A DNA stretch of 7,345 bases, from the NCBI RefSeq assembly GCF_014384985.1, contig NZ_JACRSX010000036.1, positions 1 to 7,345 of the forward strand, read 5' to 3'. Below are positions 4,794 through 7,345 of this stretch, piece after piece. The notes under the pieces were generated by a model. That model made no database searches and was not told the DNA's origin. It saw nothing but the letters and a program-made list of their open reading frames with translations. Made by a program: the position numbers and the translations under genes. The DNA comes from Jutongia huaianensis. Its GTDB lineage: Bacteria; Bacillota; Clostridia; Lachnospirales; Lachnospiraceae. The stretch's first letter is position 1. Each line of letters opens with the position of its first letter.

Positions 4794-6560
4794 TTGGAGA
4801 AAAAAAGGACGGTAGCTATATATGCGCGTGTTTCTACAGAGCATGAAGCACAGATTTCTGCTTTGGAAAATCAAATTCAATATTATGATGACATATTGGA
4901 AAGACATCCAGAGTGGGAATTGTACGATAAATATATAGACGAGGGAGTTACCGGAACATCTGTAAAGAAGAGACGTAGCTTTATTCGGATGATGGAAGAT
5001 GCTGCGGCAGGCAGATTTGATCTGATAATAACCAGAGAAGTGTCTAGATTTGCTAGAAATACTGTAGATACATTGCAACAAACAAGAATACTGAAACGAC
5101 AAGGGGTTGAAGTGTATTTTACGGAGGACAATATCTGGACAATTAAAGATGAGGATGGAGAGTTTCGTCTAACGATTATGGCTACAATGGCTCAAAATGA
5201 AAGTAAAAAGATTTCCCAACGAGTAAAAGCAGGGCAAAAGGTATCTTTTGAAAACGGTGTCCTGTATGGAAATGGAAATATATTGGGTTATGATCGTATT
5301 GGGAAGGAACTGGTCATAAATGAAGAACAAGCGGCAACTGTTAGAAGAATCTTTGATTTATATGTTGAGGGAAATGGAGCCACAAAGATTTGCTATCAGT
5401 TAGAGGCGGAGAATCATTTGACAGCGACTGGTTTAAAACGCTGGCATCCAAGTAACATTACAAGGATTTTAAAAAATCCATTTTACTGTGGAGTTATTGT
5501 ATATAGAAAACAGTATGTTCCGGATTTTTTGGAACAAAAGAAAATAAACAATTTCGGAGATGTGGATCAGATAGTGGTCGAAGGAACACATACGCCGATC
5601 ATATCTAAGGAACAATTTGAACAAGCACAAAAAATTATAGATGCAAATTCAGTGCATCTGAAAACGCGAGAAAGCGGAGAACGAAGAAGAGGAGTAAAAC
5701 GATCCCCTGATGTTTGGTGCCGTAAGTTAAAATGCCAATGTGGAAATACATTTAATCGAGTTGTATGGCACACAGGCAAAGATAAGCCAAAGCAATGGGC
5801 GTACCAGTGCTATGGACAGGTTAAAGGCGGCAGTATCAAAACACGCCTCAAGAAAGGACTTAGCATAGAAGGATGCTGCGATATTAAAATTGTGCCTCGC
5901 TGGAAACTGGAGGCTATGGCAGATGTTATCTTCAAAAAGTTTTGGGGTGATAAGAAAGCAATTATAAAAATTTGTAATGACATGATTGATACTTGTTGTG
6001 AGGAACAAGTTGAAAATACACGACTTGCTGATTATCAGGCATTACAAAGAAAAATGGAAAAGTGGAATAACCGTTATGACAATCTTCTTAATATGCGAAT
6101 GAATGGAGAGATTGAAAAGGAAAGGTATGACGAGAAAAGAGAACAATTGCTTAAAGAGCAACGGAAATTGCAGGAGGAATTTGCCCAATATGATGAACAG
6201 GAAGACCTAGAAGAAGATCTGTACGAAAAGAAAATACAGTTATTAAAGGCTGGAATAGAACGGGATTTTAAGTTCGATACAGCACATCTTCCGGATGAAA
6301 TTATAGATGATTTTGTGGATGAGATAGAGGTACATCAAGATTATTTTGTCTGGAGGTTGAATATATCTCCCGATGATGCTATAATGAAAGTATCAGGGAG
6401 AGTTAACAATTATACAGTTTCTCAAACTGATAGAAGTAGCTTGGGAATATACAGTAATGGCAATAAAGCGATGTTGGCAAACATTTACTCCGAAGACGAA
6501 CAGCAGCACAGGCAGCAATTGCTGACAAGTAGGATATCGTCTGATGTGATACAGTTTTAA
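4794..6560 (+). CDS. Large serine recombinase (site-specific integrase/resolvase family)
   Basis: The protein is 588 aa, in the usual range for large serine recombinases that integrate and excise mobile elements. The N-terminal resolvase domain (about 5-150) has Y-A-R-V-S-T-E with the nucleophile Ser14, and the T-R-E-V-S-R-F-A-R-N block with active-site arginines (R81, R85, R88 region). The recombinase domain follows (about 155-265: G-Y-D-R-I-G, W-H-P-S-N-I-T-R-I-L-K-N-P-F-Y-C-G). Next is a zinc ribbon with cysteines at 309, 314, 316, 339 and 361/362. A charged coiled coil (about 410-475), of the type that controls synapsis and direction, precedes a C-terminal tail. The TTG start at 4794 is supported by AAGGAG at 4779-4784 (spacing 9). 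All key residues are present, so it is probably active. It is likely co-transcribed with the SHOCT-like gene. The element it mobilises is not certain from this window. Confidence 0.96.
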   Translation: MEKKRTVAIYARVSTEHEAQISALENQIQYYDDILERHPEWELYDKYIDEGVTGTSVKKRRSFIRMMEDAAAGRFDLIITREVSRFARNTVDTLQQTRILKRQGVEVYFTEDNIWTIKDEDGEFRLTIMATMAQNESKKISQRVKAGQKVSFENGVLYGNGNILGYDRIGKELVINEEQAATVRRIFDLYVEGNGATKICYQLEAENHLTATGLKRWHPSNITRILKNPFYCGVIVYRKQYVPDFLEQKKINNFGDVDQIVVEGTHTPIISKEQFEQAQKIIDANSVHLKTRESGERRRGVKRSPDVWCRKLKCQCGNTFNRVVWHTGKDKPKQWAYQCYGQVKGGSIKTRLKKGLSIEGCCDIKIVPRWKLEAMADVIFKKFWGDKKAIIKICNDMIDTCCEEQVENTRLADYQALQRKMEKWNNRYDNLLNMRMNGEIEKERYDEKREQLLKEQRKLQEEFAQYDEQEDLEEDLYEKKIQLLKAGIERDFKFDTAHLPDEIIDDFVDEIEVHQDYFVWRLNISPDDAIMKVSGRVNNYTVSQTDRSSLGIYSNGNKAMLANIYSEDEQQHRQQLLTSRISSDVIQF

Positions 6561-6566
6561 TATTGC

Positions 6567-6583
6567 AATAATAGATTCCCATT
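6567..6583 (+). repeat. 17-bp repeat flanking the recombinase unit, right copy
   Basis: This is the partner of 4129-4145 (16 of 17 positions identical). It begins 7 bases after the recombinase stop and runs into the left arm of the terminator hairpin. Attachment sites of large serine recombinases often lie right beside the recombinase gene, which is why the match is recorded. Confidence 0.35.
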
Positions 6584-6617
6584 CCGAGCTAAGATTTAGT
6601 TTGGAATGGGAATTTTT
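6575..6617 (+). terminator. Rho-independent terminator of the recombinase
   Basis: ATTCCCATTCC (6575-6585) pairs perfectly with GGAATGGGAAT (6603-6613), with a 17-base loop, followed by TTTTT (6613-6617). It lies 14 bases after the recombinase stop codon. Confidence 0.88.
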
Positions 6618-6694
6618 GGCATTATCACAGAAACAGAGGGATTCGTAGTAATGCCTGAAACAATCGGAAAATCAAGGCTTTCCAAAATGCATCC

Positions 6695-6728
6695 GGGGCA
6701 ACTCCTCACCGCAGGGGCTGCCCCTTTT
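6695..6728. terminator. Possible hairpin terminator, GGGGCA/TGCCCC stem
   Basis: GGGGCA (6695-6700) and TGCCCC (6719-6724) can pair around an 18-base loop, followed by TTTT (6725-6728). The stem is short but G+C rich. There is no gene directly upstream for it to terminate, so it may be a leftover of an element end. Confidence 0.35.
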
Positions 6729-6759
6729 CTAAAAAATCTCGCATTCCTCCTGACACGAA

Positions 6760-6799
6760 ACCACATACAGTCCCAAATGTGGTACCTTTAATTTTTTTT
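6760..6799 (+). terminator. Possible weak terminator with an eight-T run
   Basis: ACCACAT (6760-6766) pairs with ATGTGGT (6777-6783) around a 10-base loop. A run of eight T follows at 6792-6799, separated from the stem by eight bases. The gap makes it an imperfect terminator. It is the second of two hairpins within 100 bases. Confidence 0.35.
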
Positions 6800-7042
6800 G
6801 CATTCTGCACTTTCTGCACGTCAAAATTTCGCACCTCTGAGCAACAGTAGCACATCCGCCACGTCACCTAAAAACAAAATTGTTGGGTCTTTGTTTAAGG
6901 GTACAGTGCTAAAATCGAAAATAGGACGAATTATGAAGAGGAAGATTTTAAGGAGAGAATATAGAGTGTGTCTGTGTTGGAATGGGGACGTGGATTCGTG
7001 GTTTTTAGGGATAAGAAGTATAAAACATATGCAATAGACTAA

Positions 7043-7062
7043 TTGTATATGGTATAATACAA
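7043..7062. promoter_or_regulatory. Possible promoter -10 box within a small dyad
   Basis: TTGTAT (7043-7048) and ATACAA (7057-7062) form an inverted repeat that encloses a TATAAT (7053-7058). The -35 position has only a poor match (around 7030-7035). It lies about 95 bases before the small reading frame at 7155. The string TATAATACAAA is shared with the operator of the AbiE-like operon (2268-2278). Confidence 0.3.
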
Positions 7063-7154
7063 ATGGATTAGAAAGTAAAAATCATTAAAGTGTATTATTG
7101 CTATGTATACAATTTCAATGCTTGTAAATCATAGCTGAAAGGAAATGCTGAAAT

Positions 7155-7259
7155 ATGAAACAAAAAGAATATGGCTTATATGATAAATTTATAGATTGTA
7201 ACAGGGAAGAGGAATTGAAACATGAATTTGCCTCTTTTTTTGGATATAGAAAAAGCTGA
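7155..7259 (+). CDS. Small hypothetical protein (34 aa)
   Basis: ATG 7155 is preceded by AAAGGAAA (7138-7145) at a good distance. The frame gives 34 residues (beginning M-K-Q-K-E-Y-G-L-Y-D-K-F-I-D-C-N-R-E-E-E) and ends at TGA 7257-7259. Composition is protein-like, charged and without membrane segments; I do not recognise it. It crosses a run of seven T (7235-7241), after which another frame becomes protein-like. The real gene may therefore be longer and broken by an indel. Confidence 0.35.
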   Translation: MKQKEYGLYDKFIDCNREEELKHEFASFFGYRKS

Positions 7260-7305
7260 TCGTGCTGGAAAATGGAGAAGAGTAACGCTGACATATGACA
7301 AATAA
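7222..7305 (+). CDS. Tiny overlapping hypothetical frame (27 aa)
   Basis: ATG 7222 has AGAGGAA (7208-7214) 7 bases upstream. The frame reads M-N-L-P-L-F-L-D-I-E-K-A-D-R, then A-G-K-W-R-R-V-T-L-T-Y-D-K, and stops at TAA 7303-7305. It overlaps the 34-aa frame in the -1 frame. It is either a coupled tiny gene or the continuation of that frame after a frameshift in the T run. Family unknown. Confidence 0.25.
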   Translation: MNLPLFLDIEKADRAGKWRRVTLTYDK

Positions 7306-7345
7306 AGAAAGCGGCAGCTGACCGGGAGGCAGAACCGCAGGAAGG

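Larger units (their letters stand above)
6618..7154. other. Long stretch without a supported gene, right of the recombinase
   Basis: The open frames here lack ribosome binding sites and their translations do not look like proteins. The section 6690-6870 is richer in G+C than its surroundings and holds two hairpins. A short frame at 6968-7039 (about 23 residues, beginning V-S-V-L-E-W-G-R-G-F-V-V-F-R-D-K and ending at TAA) looks protein-like and may be the last remnant of a gene, but cannot be named. On the minus strand, a 49-residue frame (6855 down to 6706) begins M-C-Y-C-C and also lacks support. Confidence 0.5.

Noticed and set aside
4581..5102. Minus-strand frame of 173 codons
   Set aside because: It lies opposite the SHOCT-like gene and the start of the serine recombinase, both clearly real; the translation is compositionally skewed (F, Y, S, C) as expected from an antisense shadow.
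6606..6791. Plus-strand frame of 61 codons
   Set aside because: Its ATG lies inside the right arm of the recombinase terminator, it has no ribosome binding site, and it runs through two further hairpins.
6706..6855. Minus-strand Cys-rich frame of 49 residues
   Set aside because: It begins M-C-Y-C-C and lacks a clear ribosome binding site or known family; it spans two hairpins, so I treat it as chance or debris.
6798..7037. Plus-strand frame of 79 codons
   Set aside because: It starts in the T run of a hairpin with no ribosome binding site, and the translation is low in acidic residues and unlike a folded protein; a neighbouring frame looks more protein-like at its end.
1..7345. CRISPR array, tRNA, rRNA or insertion sequence with transposase
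   Set aside because: No evenly spaced repeats, cloverleaf sequence, rRNA-like blocks or transposase motifs were seen on either strand.

Overview
The window looks like a mobile-element-rich accessory region of a low-GC Firmicute, most likely a gut clostridium of the Lachnospiraceae type. This is inferred from A+T-rich intergenic DNA, strong AGGAGG-type ribosome binding sites, use of GTG and TTG starts, and the families present: a large serine recombinase, a Tn916-type integrase remnant, small XRE regulators and an AbiE-like toxin-antitoxin pair. No rRNA, tRNA, CRISPR array or core metabolic gene is visible. Every gene I can support is on the + strand.

Left part (1-1640). Two small paralogous TPR proteins (198-614 and 873-1286) resemble the orphan immunity-type TPR proteins found beside polymorphic toxins, but no toxin lies in the window. 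A possible decayed coding fragment (625-744) sits between them. Next comes a wrecked integrase start (1342-1513) with a one-base frameshift, fused to the tail of a small XRE regulator (1452-1616). A rho-independent terminator (1599-1640) closes this part.

Middle part (1741-4118). A compact three-gene module lies between two 32-bp direct copies that match at 30 of 32 positions. It holds an XRE regulator (1859-2194), a 322-aa winged-helix antitoxin/regulator (2306-3274) and an AbiEii/AbiGii-like nucleotidyltransferase (3249 onward) that overlaps the regulator by 26 nt. The promoter of the pair is buried in a striking symmetric operator with four TTATAACT half-sites (2231-2291). This is the autoregulatory layout expected of type IV (AbiE-like) toxin-antitoxin systems. 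The toxin gene carries an in-frame TGA at 3825-3827; the family-like C-terminus stays open in the same frame to 4007. The toxin is therefore truncated and may be inactive.

Right part (4119-6617). A gene-poor stretch with a weak cobalamin-riboswitch-like motif leads into a two-gene unit: a 58-aa SHOCT-like protein (GTG start at 4565) and a 588-aa large serine recombinase (TTG start at 4794), followed by a strong terminator. A 17-bp near-identical sequence on either side of this unit could be an attachment-site trace.

Right end (6618-7345). This is mostly non-coding, with two more hairpins and then a possible promoter and two overlapping tiny reading frames around a run of seven T.

Reading as a whole: layers of integrated and decayed elements, with the AbiE-like module as probable stability or phage-defence cargo and the serine recombinase as the only apparently intact mobility gene.
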